Source: Erodium maritimum (taxonomy: Eukaryota > Streptophyta > Magnoliopsida > Geraniales > Geraniaceae). Taken from it: DNA of 64,000 nucleotides. Both the position numbers and the translations under genes were made by a program. The stretch's first letter is position 1; each line of letters starts with the position of its first letter. The notes under the pieces are model-generated. The model did not search any database. It was not told the origin of the DNA and saw nothing but the letters and a program-made list of their open reading frames with translations. Where the stretch lies: contig OY997594.1 of assembly GCA_963921825.1 (NCBI GenBank), forward strand, positions 9,739,001 to 9,803,000, given 5' to 3'. This document shows, in pieces, positions 23,477-34,490 of the stretch.

Positions 23477-26400
23477 ATGGCAAGTACTTCAGCGAACAAT
23501 AGTAGTTTGTCACTAAAAACCATTCTTGATAGGATCAAGCTAAGTGGGACAAACTACTTGGACTGGGACAGAAACTTGAGGATAGTCCTCAAATTCGAGC
23601 GCAAAGAATATGTCCTAGACCAGGCTATCCCTGAGGAGCCAGCTAATAATGCCATTAGGGCCGTTAAGGATGCATACCAAAAGCACCTTAGCGATTCTAT
23701 AGATGTGGCATGTATTATGCTGGGCTGCATGGAGTCTGATCTCCAAGACCAGTTCATGGAGTACTCTGATGACCCCTATACTATGATGGGGATCATAAAG
23801 GGTATGTTCAAGGAAAGGGCACGTATCGTGAGATACAATGTCCTTAATGAACTTCTCTCCTGCAAAATGTCAGCAGGAGTCTCCGTGGGTCCTCATGTCC
23901 TAAAGATGAAGGGGCATCTCGAACATCTTAATCGACTGGGTCTTAAGATAGAGAACGAGATGGCAGCGGATGTGGTTCTGCGTTCCCTTCCTCGTTCATA
24001 TGCTACGTTCGTCATGAACTATCATATGCACGATATGGACAAGACCATTTCAGAGTTGCATGGAATGTTGGTAACTGCTGAAAAGAACGTCAAGGATCAG
24101 GGATCCAAGGATGTTCTGATGGTTAGACAGGGAAACAGTTTCAAGAATAAGGGAACTGTTAGTGGTAAGGGCAAGGCCCCTATGCACTTGGCAGGAAAGA
24201 TGAGGCATCCGAAGCGTCCTAACCCTCCTAGGACCGGGGAGTCCTCAAGGAAGGGGAAGGATGTCGAGAATGTCTGCTTCTACTGTCAACAGCCTGGTCA
24301 CTGGAAGAAAGATTGCAGGAAGTTTCTGGATGATCTGAAGAAGGGCGGTGGGACTGTGCCTTCATCAGGTATTTTCTTTATAGAGCTAAATCTCACTACT
24401 TCCAAAGATTCATGGGTATTGGATACCGGGGCTGAATCTCACATTTGTACTAATGTGCAGTGGTTGGAAGGTAGGAGAAGCTTGAAGAAGGACGAGGTGG
24501 ACCTCAGAGTGGGCAACAAGACTAGAGTTGTGGCGACTGCTGTAGGATCCATAAGTCTTCTTTTGCCAAGTGGGCTAGTTTTTGTTTTGAACAATGTATA
24601 TTGTGTACCTACTTTCAGTAGGAATATTGTATCTATTTCTTTGTTGGACAAGGAAGGATACAATTTTGATGTTGGAAATGGGATTTTCAATATTTTATGC
24701 AATGATATATTTTATGCTAGCGCCAAAATGGTTGGAGGATTGTACATATTGGATATGGATAACAATGCCTCAAGCTCTATATATAATGTAAATACCAAGA
24801 GGTCTAAGTCCAATGATTTAGACCAAACTCTTTTATGGCATTGTCGTTTAGGCCACATAAACGAGAAACGCATATCAACACTTCACAAGTGTGGACTTCT
24901 TAGTCCATTCGAATTTCATTCGATTGATAGATGCGAATCTTGTTTGATGGGAAAACTGACTAAAGCGCCCTTCATCGGTCGCGGTGAAAGGGCGGGTGAC
25001 TTATTGGGGCTAATACACTCGGATGTGTGTGGACCAATGAGCACACTTGCCAGGAGGGGTTTTAGCTACTTTATCACATTTACTGACGACTTCAGTAGAT
25101 ATGGTTATGTCTATTTGATGAGACATAAGTCTGAAGCTTTTGATAAATTCAAAGAGTTTAAGACGGAAGTAGAAAACCAGCTCGGGAAAAGTATTAAAGC
25201 ACTTCGATCAGATCGAGGTGGAGAATACTTGACCACAGAGTTTTTAGATCATCTAGCAGAAAGTGGGATCCTTTCGGAATGGACTCCTCCCGGAACACCA
25301 CAATTGAATGGTGTGTCCGAACGGAGAAATCGGACTTTATTGGATATGGTCCGGTCCATGATTAGTGGGACTGATCTCCCAATCTCTTTCTGGGGTTATG
25401 CTCTGGAGACGGCCGCATTCATTTTGAATCGGGCTCCGACGAAGGCTGTGGAAGGGACACCATTTGAGAAATGGCGCGGGAGAAAGCCCGTTTTGTCCTT
25501 CCTAAAGATTTGGGGTTGTGAGGCTTATGTGAAACGTTTAGTTCCGACTAAGCTCGAACCAAGATCTGATAAATGCACCTTCGTTGGGTATCCCAAAGAA
25601 ACAATGGGGTACTACTTCTACAAACCCAGCGAGAACACGGTGTTCGTCGCTCGGGGTGGGGTCTTTATGGAAAGGGAGTTTATTTCCAAAGACGTCAGTG
25701 GGAGGGTTGTACATCTAGAAGAAATTCAGGGTGGTACAGATCCAACTGATCCACTGGACAACCCTGTAGAAGAGCCTGAGATGGTCGTAGAGCAAGGACC
25801 AGTTCCTGCAACAATTCCAGAAGGTCCAAGGCGATCTGAAAGGGTTAGTCGTCCACCTCCGAGATATGGTTACTTTGTGTCTGGAGGTGACGGTGAGCTT
25901 GTGGTGGATCACGATGATCCAGCTACATTTCAGGAAGCTGTGGACGGACCCGACTCTGAGTTATGGCTGGGAGCCATGAGGGAGGAAATGCAATCCATGT
26001 CGGACAACCAAGTCTGGGAACTGGTTGATCCCATCGGTGGTGTAAGAACCATCGGATGCAAATGGATCTTCAAGGTGAAGATGGACATGGAAGGCAACCC
26101 TCAGACCTACAAAGCCCGACTAGTGGCGAAAGGTTATAGGCAGATCCAAGGGATTGACTATGAGGAAACCTTTTCCCTAGTGGCTATGGTCAAATCTATC
26201 CGAATTCTTCTTGCCATAGCTGCATATCACGATTACGAGATATGGCAAATGGATGTCAAAACCGCTTTCCTAAACGGAAATTTGTCGGAGGACGTTTATA
26301 TGTCTCAACCCGAAGGTTTTGTCGATCCGAAGAATAAGGGAAAGATTTGTAAGTTGTTGAAATCCATTTATGGATTGAAACAAGCTTCTCGGAGTTGGAA

Positions 26401-27502
26401 CCTTCGTTTTGATGAAGCTGTAATTGGATTTGGCTTTATCAAGAATGAAGATGAACCTTGCGTTTACAAGAAGGCAAATGGGGGTATGATTACCTTTCTG
26501 GTGTTGTATGTCGATGACATACTACTCATTGGAAACGACATCCCAACCTTGCACGAGACTAAAGCTTGGTTAGGGAAGTGTTTCTCAATGAAGGACTTAG
26601 GCGATGCTGCTTATATCTTAGGGATTAAGATATATAGAGATCGCACCAAGAGGGTCTTGGGTTTAAGTCAAAGCACCTATGTGAACAAGGTATTGAGTAG
26701 GTTCTCAATGCTTGATTCCAAGAAAGGACTCTTACCCGCACGTCATGGCGTTCATCTCAGCAAGACTCAGTGTCCTAAGACACCTGATGAGCTGAAAAGA
26801 ATGATGCGAATCCCATACGCTTCGGCGGTAGGATCGATCATGTATTCCATGATATGCACGAGACCGGATGTCTCATATGCCTTGAGTTGTACCAGCAGAC
26901 ATCAGTCTAACCCTGGTGAGGAACACTGGATAGCGGTCAAAGCGATTCTCAAATATTTGAGAAGAACTAAGGACGCGTTTCTAGTGTACGGGGGAAAAGA
27001 TGATTCTGAACTAGTTGTTAATGGATATGTAGACGCTAGTTTCCAGACAGATCCAGATGACTTTAGAAGTCAGTCAGGATATGTGTTCACGCTGAATGGC
27101 GGAGCTTTCAGCTGGAAGAGCGTGAAGCAAGACACCGTCGCTGACTCCACGACAGAGGCCGAGTACATAGCGGCTGCAGAGGCGGCCAAGGAGGCTGTGT
27201 GGATTAGGAAGTTCACGGCAGGGTTGGGTGTAATCAAAAACCCATCCAGCCCGGTGAACCTATTTTGCGACAACACAGGGGCTATTGCGCAAGCTAAAGA
27301 GCCCAGATCGCATAACAAATCCAAACATGTACTGCGGCGATATCACCTCATCAGAGAGATACTGAACCGAGGCGATGTGAAGATCACCTATATTGCAACT
27401 GATGATAACATAGCCGACCCGTTGACTAAGGCACTATCGTTGCCTAAACATGAGAGGCATGTAAGGTCAATGGGAATAGATTGGAGTTTAGATTGGAACT
27501 AG
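23477..27502 (+). CDS. copia gag-pol polyprotein
   Basis: One uninterrupted frame of 1341 codons. Domains in order: a UBN2-type gag (about residues 15-230), a CCHC zinc knuckle (CFYCQQPGHWKKDC, about 267-280), an aspartic protease (LDTGAESHIC, about 314-323), a GAG-pre-integrase HHCC region (HCRLGH through CESCLMGK, about 455-495), the integrase core (HSDVCGPM and DRGGEY), a Ty1/copia reverse transcriptase (WIFKVKMD through YVDDILLIG, about 860-1020) and RNase H (GYVDASFQTDPDD, TEAEYIAA, about 1183-1300). The integrase-before-RT order defines Ty1/copia. No envelope-like frame follows. In the family, Gag and Pol are made as one polyprotein and cleaved by the encoded protease. Confidence 0.95.
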   Translation: MASTSANNSSLSLKTILDRIKLSGTNYLDWDRNLRIVLKFERKEYVLDQAIPEEPANNAIRAVKDAYQKHLSDSIDVACIMLGCMESDLQDQFMEYSDDPYTMMGIIKGMFKERARIVRYNVLNELLSCKMSAGVSVGPHVLKMKGHLEHLNRLGLKIENEMAADVVLRSLPRSYATFVMNYHMHDMDKTISELHGMLVTAEKNVKDQGSKDVLMVRQGNSFKNKGTVSGKGKAPMHLAGKMRHPKRPNPPRTGESSRKGKDVENVCFYCQQPGHWKKDCRKFLDDLKKGGGTVPSSGIFFIELNLTTSKDSWVLDTGAESHICTNVQWLEGRRSLKKDEVDLRVGNKTRVVATAVGSISLLLPSGLVFVLNNVYCVPTFSRNIVSISLLDKEGYNFDVGNGIFNILCNDIFYASAKMVGGLYILDMDNNASSSIYNVNTKRSKSNDLDQTLLWHCRLGHINEKRISTLHKCGLLSPFEFHSIDRCESCLMGKLTKAPFIGRGERAGDLLGLIHSDVCGPMSTLARRGFSYFITFTDDFSRYGYVYLMRHKSEAFDKFKEFKTEVENQLGKSIKALRSDRGGEYLTTEFLDHLAESGILSEWTPPGTPQLNGVSERRNRTLLDMVRSMISGTDLPISFWGYALETAAFILNRAPTKAVEGTPFEKWRGRKPVLSFLKIWGCEAYVKRLVPTKLEPRSDKCTFVGYPKETMGYYFYKPSENTVFVARGGVFMEREFISKDVSGRVVHLEEIQGGTDPTDPLDNPVEEPEMVVEQGPVPATIPEGPRRSERVSRPPPRYGYFVSGGDGELVVDHDDPATFQEAVDGPDSELWLGAMREEMQSMSDNQVWELVDPIGGVRTIGCKWIFKVKMDMEGNPQTYKARLVAKGYRQIQGIDYEETFSLVAMVKSIRILLAIAAYHDYEIWQMDVKTAFLNGNLSEDVYMSQPEGFVDPKNKGKICKLLKSIYGLKQASRSWNLRFDEAVIGFGFIKNEDEPCVYKKANGGMITFLVLYVDDILLIGNDIPTLHETKAWLGKCFSMKDLGDAAYILGIKIYRDRTKRVLGLSQSTYVNKVLSRFSMLDSKKGLLPARHGVHLSKTQCPKTPDELKRMMRIPYASAVGSIMYSMICTRPDVSYALSCTSRHQSNPGEEHWIAVKAILKYLRRTKDAFLVYGGKDDSELVVNGYVDASFQTDPDDFRSQSGYVFTLNGGAFSWKSVKQDTVADSTTEAEYIAAAEAAKEAVWIRKFTAGLGVIKNPSSPVNLFCDNTGAIAQAKEPRSHNKSKHVLRRYHLIREILNRGDVKITYIATDDNIADPLTKALSLPKHERHVRSMGIDWSLDWN

Positions 27503-27516
27503 GGCAAGTGGGAGAT
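27502..27516 (+). other. polypurine tract of copia element
   Basis: AGGGCAAGTGGGAGAT lies between the stop codon and the 3' LTR, overlapping the stop by a few bases. It is the expected plus-strand primer. Confidence 0.85.
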
Positions 27517-29192
27517 TGTTAGTCTTAGTGCCCGTAGTTCAATCATAAATGTCCAAATGTATATATCATCATTAGCAATAAGATTAAAGCGGCTTTCTAT
27601 TACTTATGTGTTGGAGTAATATATCGATGTGATTTCTGATCTATGCCCACCATGCGAATAGAACCATAGATCGAGATGGATCACACTCGATGGGTCCCTA
27701 GTCAATAAAGCTTCACTAGAAGCGACTAGTATGAAAGATGGCTCTTCATGGCTTACGTTCTGTTAGTCATTGGAATGGGATTCCGGAGTCTGATCATAGA
27801 TATCATGTGGGACATGATATTGGACGACCCGCCCTGAATATGTGCCATAGATTGAGTCATTAACATATTCAGTGTCGTAGCTTGTCATGTATCCTTAGAC
27901 CAAGGAGTCTTTGTGATCACTATGCAGTCAACAACTAAGTTTGACCTGAGCCTAACGTTGTCCGTAACAGGGCTTCCATAACGGCCAGGATTGGCTTGGG
28001 GACGGGTTGCATGAGTGACACGAAAGACGGCTAAGGGATTTATCCCTCATACTGAGGTATGGGAAAGATATCGGTTCTCGGCCGCTTGATCGAGAGTGAC
28101 TGAAAGAATAGCATGGCCATGCACATGATACTAGGTATCATATATTCAGTCATCTCACATATCAAGGAACAGTGATTGAGAATAATAAGGATGACGGCTC
28201 TATGCCTTATCTCAATCAGGATATCGGAGATAAAAGGATAATGACAGGGAGGACGGAAAGGTTAGAATCAATTGGTTCGATTCGCTATGTAGTGTCAGGC
28301 AATACTAAAGTCTCGTTAGTTGCCACTTATATAGGATCAAGTAAAATGGGATTTTACGTTGATCTATCGACATGCATAGACCTAAGGGTCACACCGAAGG
28401 ATGAAACTCATTGACACATTTATGGAGAATGGCCAAAAGAGAGTTGTCTCGGGACATGACCAAAACTGGGTTTTGGGTCATGTGCCCGTAAGTGAATAGG
28501 ACATTACGGATCAAGACAAGGCTTGGAGTCTTGGGATTGATCGCGTCGGATAATGTTGGACATTTCCGGTATGGAAGGCTTGGAGGCGATGAGCACGTAA
28601 CGGGACCTCGTTGGGAATGGCCATGGGCCATGTTCCAAGAGGCCCATGAAAGGCCCATGCAACCAAGGCCCATGGAACTAATTAATCAAGTCTTGATTAA
28701 TTAGTACTAAGTAAGCAAGACAAGGATTAAGGTGTTGGTGATTCACCACCTAACCCATCTTGTCTTGCCATACTTAGCACCATGCTTGTCTTACTTCACA
28801 CCATGCTTCACACCTTACTTGTCCTTGATGGTTGTTGATGGTTTAAGTCATCTTTTTCCTACAACAAATCACTAGACAAGAATAGAAACACAACTTCTCT
28901 CCCTCTCACACTACAATTTCGAGTTTGGCACTTTTCCCCCCTCTTGTTGTGTTCTTGAGTCATCTAAAGAAGAACTACGTGGCTTTGATTCCATTTGGAT
29001 ACGTAGGCGTCTTGGAGACTCAAGCCGATCATCGTTTCTTTGGTGTTCTCTTCCTTTTCTTGAACTAGTTGGTAAGGAAACATCCATATTGTTTATTCTC
29101 TTGTGTATCTAATATTTGGTAGTGTTCTATGACATGGTCTCGAGTTATTTCCGCTGCAAGTATGTGTTCATACCCTCCATCGAGACCCAACA
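27517..29192 (+). repeat. 3' LTR of copia element
   Basis: 1676 bp, the same length as the 5' LTR, ending CGAGACCCAACA before the duplication ctgct. Confidence 0.93.
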
Positions 29193-30281
29193 CTGCTCTC
29201 ATGGATCCCTTTCCCACTCCGGTTTCTCCTCATACGGGACATCACCCGTTACCTCAACCTCCGCCCACTTAATGACGTACTCAAAACCTCGAAAGGTCCG
29301 ATAAACCGTGGGCTAACCCTCCTCCGCCGCGGTTGAAACGCACCAGTCCATCTTTCGGACTCACCTTCAAGGATACATGGTCACCGACTGATGACTCGAG
29401 AGGTCGGCGCAGTCTGTCAACATAGCTCCTGCTGACTCTGCGCGGTCTTCAACCGCTCACGCTTCGGCACAACCGACTCAGCTATCTCTCGGTCTGGTTC
29501 TAGACCCAGTAAACTCTTATTCCTCACGTCTGCCCAGCACACGGGCGATCGACACGGCCTACAATACAATGCTTCGAACGGTGCCATCATGATACTGGCC
29601 TGAAAGCTGTTGTTGTAGGAGAACTCGGCTAACCGCTCACGAAACCCATCGTGACGTGCCCCCATTTCCACTGTGCAACCCGTAGTGGCTGCAATAATCC
29701 AGCAGGACGCTGTTCTTTGGCTCTCACCTGCCGACGAGTGAGGCATCGCGATACTAATTCCGCGACCGCTCTCCGCATCCCGCTCCCCTAGACATGCCAC
29801 CTGATGTCGCGCTCCTCTTAGTGCTACCCACGTGCACTGTCAGACGCGAATGCTGCGACTCTCGCAGCTTGTCGCAAGTAACAGTCGATATTGGCTCGGC
29901 ACTTCGCCATCCAATCCATTCCCAAGATTTCGTTTAAAGGTTGTCATTTCGTAAGTATCCTTCCCACGGATACACGCACAAGCTCAGTCGCTGCCGATTC
30001 TCACGGATCCTCGCAGTCTCTCTAAGACCTCGCTCCACTACCGTCGTCGTGCTCACCAACTCCGAACATACCCGATCCTCAGGGCGAGGAATCGCTCCAG
30101 CATCAGGGCCCTTGAGCCCTCTCTCGAACCTCTTGTATCAGTTCGCTCCTCTAACTTCGTTGGCACGACAGACCCTAGTCAACATCACCCCACCATCAAC
30201 CGGCGTGTCCAGACGCAGGGGTGGACTCAACGACTCTAAACTCAGCCCCAACCTCTCAGCACAACTCGACGAACACACGAG
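29193..30281 (-). mobile_element. integrase remnant and rest of gypsy element 2 interior
   Basis: On the minus strand near 29417-29800, phrases such as EFSYNNSF and MAPFEALYCRPCRSPVCW match the C-terminal half of Ty3/gypsy integrases of the Tekay/Del kind. The rest is degraded. No tRNA primer site could be found next to the right LTR-like block. Confidence 0.7.
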
Positions 30282-31596
30282 TGTGACATCCCGGTATCCA
30301 ATAAAATTGACGCCCAAATCGGAGACCGAACACCCTTTCCATTAGTCACTCTGGTAAGGTCTAGCGCAACCCTCACACGGTCCTCTAGGAATTTACTTAT
30401 AACTTTCCGCAACCAAACCAGTGTTCGCTACTCGTCCCTTGCGGGAAAAGTAGTAAAGGGGATGAGCGTTATGCTCACCTCCACGGACACCCGTTCGATT
30501 GTGGCATACTAGTAACGCACTAAAGACTTACCGATCTAACCAGGGCAAACCACTACCTCAAAACCTGATGCCAAACGTCACACTGCTCATGCTACCAACA
30601 CCTCAAGTACTCGTTCATCTAAGATAAACCTCAAGATGGGGATCACGCTCTCAACTAAGCAAACACTATTGCTCACAACCTCAATATGGAGTTACAGTAA
30701 GCTCGGGACAATCAAAACAACAAAAAAAGGGAAACGTCTCGGGTTGAGAAATCTGACCGACCACCACGTCGAGAAGCTCACCGTGGAGGGAAGGGCGGCT
30801 GGGCGGTGCACGGCGGGGATATGCGCACTCGTCTCGCCGTAGATCTGGAACGGCGGCGGGAGGGTCGGAGAGAGCTCGCAGCGAGCTTCAGATGGTGAGG
30901 GCGGCGGTGACTTCGGACGGCGAGGAGGTGGCCGCGGCCGTGGGTTCCGCCTCAGATCTGAACGGGAACTGACGGTTCCGTCCCATATCTGAGTGCGCGC
31001 CGGCGAGTCTGTCACGACTCTGGCCGTGCACGGCGACGGCGGGCTCGGCGACGCTCGAGCGTGGAGAGGATGGACGGTGGCGTGAGGAAAGAGGGACGGA
31101 GATGTTGGTCTCGGACGGCACTGGATCGGGAGAGGGAGAGGGTGGTCGGGGACCCGAGCTGGTCGAAGGTGGTGGTTCGGGGCGGCGGATGGTGTGTGGA
31201 GAGAAGGGTCGGGATTTGAGGGGGAGCGGTGCAGAGAAAGACGAGGACGAGGGGGTTCGGCGCTGAGTGAGTGAGGTGGAGAAGGAGAGAGATGGGGAGG
31301 ACGGGTGGTGGCCGGACTTCGGCGGCGGCGAGAGAGAGAAGATTGGGGGTCGGGGCTGCTGAAACGAAGAAGAGAGGGAAACAGATAGTGATGCTGAACC
31401 CTAGTGTTTGGCTTATAAAACCTGGGCTTGGGCCGGGTCAGCACTTGGGCCGGTTCTGAGACTCGGGCCGGGTCTGTCCGGTCCAGCCCAAAACCTTTTT
31501 TTTTACAAACAAAGAATTAAACCGATTTTCGACCTCAACGTTCCGATCGAACTTAAACAAATAAAACAATCAAATTTTAATGAGACGGTCTTCACA
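30282..31596 (-). repeat. right LTR-like block of gypsy element 2
   Basis: The part from 30690 closely matches 19168-20077. The part before it is shorter and diverged but keeps an inverted motif (GATGAGCGTTATGCTCACC near 30461). The left boundary is uncertain and may be a mosaic or a deletion. Confidence 0.6.
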
Positions 31597-31601
31597 ACAT
31601 T

Positions 31602-31888
31602 CACCAATCTTCACTCTCCGAGTCTTCTTCTTCGTCATCATCATTTTCTTCTTCTTCTTCATCCTCTTCAACATCACCATTATAACCATAATCTTCTTCT
31701 TCATCTTCCTTATGATCATCCTCTTCAACATCACCATTATACACAGCATCGTCTTCTTCGTCTTCCTCATCATCTTCTTCCTCACCATTCTCTTTCTCCT
31801 CCTCTTTCTCATCATCGTCATCATCACTGATGATAATATGGCTATCCTCTTCATCACCATGTGAAATCATGCTTCGTCTCTTTGAAGT
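31602..31888 (-). CDS. acidic-tail terminal exon of a minus-strand MULE gene
   Basis: On the minus strand an open frame runs TSKRRSMISHGDEEDSHIII and then a tail of almost continuous Asp and Glu, ending with SEDW and a stop at 31602. The frame continues upstream across the solo LTR insertion into about 34991-35015 (SGEKE), after a splice-acceptor-like TGTAG. The tail resembles the acidic tails of chromatin or histone-binding proteins, but no folded domain is visible. A partner copy lies at 9427-9586. The solo LTR now separates it from any earlier exon, and none was identified. Role unknown. Confidence 0.45.
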
Positions 31889-33714
31889 TACCTGTAATAA
31901 CCACTCCCGGTCAACGCCAGTCAAACCTGCGAAAACAGGAAAATTTAAAAAAATTTAAGACTGACACTAAATTAAACATAAAATGACCCCGAGTGTCATA
32001 CCGGACTTGAGTTGACCCCGTTATCGACCAAAATAAGTTCCGGGGAACTCAGGGCAACTTTCTGATCAATTTGAAAAATGTTGACTTTTCGCTGGAAAAG
32101 TCAACCGAGCGACGTTTTGGTCCATTCGAGGACCGTTTTGGATCCAAAAAGCTTAGCCGTCATCGCAGCGGTCTTAGTTGAGTCGTTTCCTTGTAGCCCG
32201 TCAAGTTTCGTAATTTATTGGAAAAAGTGCCCGTTCGGGGCCCGAAACGTCTGATTTTCGCGAATCGGATTGGAAAATATCTAGTAGATATTTTCCTAAA
32301 AGGTGTGGGACCAACCTTGCCACTTGTCAACAATGTGGTGGTGTTAGTTTTGTTGGGAAAAACAAGAAGACAATGAGGAGGGGGGTTCGGCCATTACATC
32401 AAAAAAGGGAGAAAAGGTGTGTTTTAGAAAGAGAAAGAAGAGAGAGTTTGGAGAAGGAGAAGAAGAGAGAAAAGAGAAGGAGTTGGGCTAGGGTTTGACA
32501 TCTAGCCCTTGGATCGTCTCAAGGCAAGGAGAAGTCGACTTTCCCTCATCCTCCTCTACGCTATACACCGAACCGATTCTTGTTTCGTTAATTTTTGGAA
32601 GTTAGGGTTTGTGTAAAACTATTAGTTTAAAGTTGTTTTGATGTTGGGGGAGTGTTGGAGACGTTTGGAGGTGAAGGAGGACGTTTTCCGGCGACCGGGA
32701 GCTCGGGAGGAGCTCCGGCCACCTTGGGGGGTGGCCGGCCACCATAGAGGGTGGCTGGCCGGAGCTAGGGCCGGCCACCACCATGGTGGGTCGGGCCCAT
32801 TTAAGCCCTAGGGCCCACAGCCAAGTTGGGCCGGGTGGGGCCCACGTGCTCGAGTGCTCGGGTTTAGTGTTCGGGAGGTTTAAAACGTTCCCCGGACCAT
32901 TTATCCATAACCGAATCGAAATTTGGAATTAAATTGGAAAAGTTGTAATTAACGGGTTTTAGACACTTTAAACGTTAATTAATTGACTCGGGAGTCGGAA
33001 TTCGATTCCGTCAAGTGCATTGGGATCCTTGAATTATTCTAAGACCGTAGAAACGAAAACGGGAATTTTTGGAGCCCCGGAAGGGCATTTACAAAACCCG
33101 GGCAGATTCGCCATGTCGGGCGAATCGGGCCTTTACGGGTCCCTTATCGACAATGTCGAGTAATTGGGAAGTTTGGGAGTGATCGACATTGTTGGGGTTA
33201 CGTTTGGGCGTCAAGTTTATTAAATTCCAGTTTATTTCCTGCGAGTTTAAAGTGCATTAAAATTGGGTTCTTTTATATCGTGTCGCGGACCGAGGCAAGG
33301 GGAAGCTGGGTGAGTGATTGGGATCACACCGGAGCTCGTTTTTCGGCTTTTGGAGAACACGCACGAGGTAGGGGAAAGTAGCCGGATCTCGGCCCTGACT
33401 AGGGAAAGTTAACAGTAGAATTGCATGTGACACTGGGGTGTCGTGGGTTAAGTAGGTTTATCAAATATTAGAAAGGCATGATACGGGAACGTAGCGAATA
33501 TTAGAAAATCATGTGACACTTAGTAGTGTCGTAGGAGCAGAGAACTTATCGATGTTAGAATTACTGGAGGCATATGACCATGCATGGAGGTTGATTGTGA
33601 ACTTATCGATATTAGGAGTATTGGAGGCATATGACCATGCCCGGAGGTTGATTGTGAAACTGTTGATATTAGGACTGTTGGAGGCATTGGTTATGTCGGA
33701 GGTTGATTGTGTAT

Positions 33715-34090
33715 GTTGTGTCTTGGGTGGCCTTGAGAGCCCGTGTATTATTGTTGGTGTCTTGGGTGGCCTTGAGAGCCCGTGTACTATTGTTGGTGTC
33801 TTGGGTGGCCTTGAGAGCCCGTGTATTATTGTTAGTGGCTTGGGTGGCCTTGAGAGCCCGTGTATTATTGTTGGTGTCTTGGGTGGCCTTGAGAGCCCGT
33901 GTATTACTGTTGTGTCTTGGGTGGCCTTGAGAGCCCGTGTTTTACTGTTGTGTCTTGGGTGGCCTTGAGAGCCTGTGTATTATTGTTGGTGTCTTGGGTG
34001 GCCTTGAGAGCCCGTGTATTATTGTTGGTGTCTTGGGTGGCCTTGAGAGCCCGTGTATTAGTGTTGGAGTCTTGAGTGGCCATGAGTGCC
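33715..34090. repeat. about 39-bp tandem array, ten units
   Basis: Units read CTTGGGTGGCCTTGAGAGCC then CGTGTATTATTGTTGGTGT with few changes. It is the reverse complement of the arrays in the other two LTRs and much more homogeneous, so it has been amplified recently in this copy. Confidence 0.9.
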
Positions 34091-34129
34091 CGTGGAGTGT
34101 TAAACCTTGCTTGTGATTGTGTTTGCAAA

Positions 34130-34490
34130 TCCCGGTAGGTTGCAAGCATTCTTTGGATGGACTGACCAAGTTCGAGTCCCGGTGGGTTGCAAGCATTCTT
34201 TGGCTGGCCTGACCAAGTTCTAATCCCAGTGGTTGCAAGCATTCTTTGGCTGGCCTGACCAAGTTCGAGTCCTGGTGGGTTGCAAGCATTCTTTGGCTGG
34301 CCTGACCACGTTCGATCTTCGGTAGGTTCTGAGAATTCTTTGGCTAGCCTGATCCGTGTTCGAGTCTCGTCAGGTTCTGATCATTCTTTGGCTAGCCTGA
34401 CCCGTGTTCGAGACTCGTTTGTGATCTTGTTTGGTGTGCGATCCTTTGTGATCTTGTTTGGGGTGCGATCCTTTGTGATCTTGTTTGGTG
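34130..34490. repeat. second tandem array in solo LTR
   Basis: About six units of GGTTGCAAGCATTCTTTGG and CTGGCCTGACCAAGTTCGAG type are followed by three copies of GATCTTGTTTGGTGTGCGAT. Confidence 0.85.

Larger units (their letters stand above)
20253..29192 (+). mobile_element. Ty1/copia element, whole-looking and young
   Basis: Two 1676-bp LTRs flank a tRNA-Met primer site, one long gag-pol frame and a polypurine tract. The 5-bp duplication ctgct lies at 20248-20252 and 29193-29197. Total length 8940 bp and the protein layout suit the Angela lineage, though lineage choice is by resemblance only. I found four differences between the LTRs by eye (about 0.24 percent), which gives roughly 0.1 million years at 1.3e-8 per site per year. 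It looks whole. It lies within the interior of gypsy element 2, which lies within the MULE. Confidence 0.92.
16878..31596 (-). mobile_element. Ty3/gypsy element 2, Tekay-like, deleted, hosting a copia insertion
   Basis: The left LTR (16878-20077) and the right LTR-like block (about 30282-31596) flank a short interior, itself split by a copia element at 20253-29192. The 5-bp duplication acatt at 16873-16877 and 31597-31601 fixes both ends. On the minus strand the interior holds an integrase remnant of the gypsy type and a C-terminal stretch ending at a polypurine tract next to the left LTR. Most of gag and pol is missing, so it is a broken fossil. The homologous LTR parts (19168-20077 and 30690-31596) differ by roughly 3 percent by eye, about one million years at 1.3e-8 per site per year. 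Confidence 0.82.

Noticed and set aside
31601-31864. Plus-strand frames rich in Phe, Ile and His opposite the acidic tail
   Set aside because: They are the antisense of the GAA/GAT repeats that encode the Asp/Glu tail.
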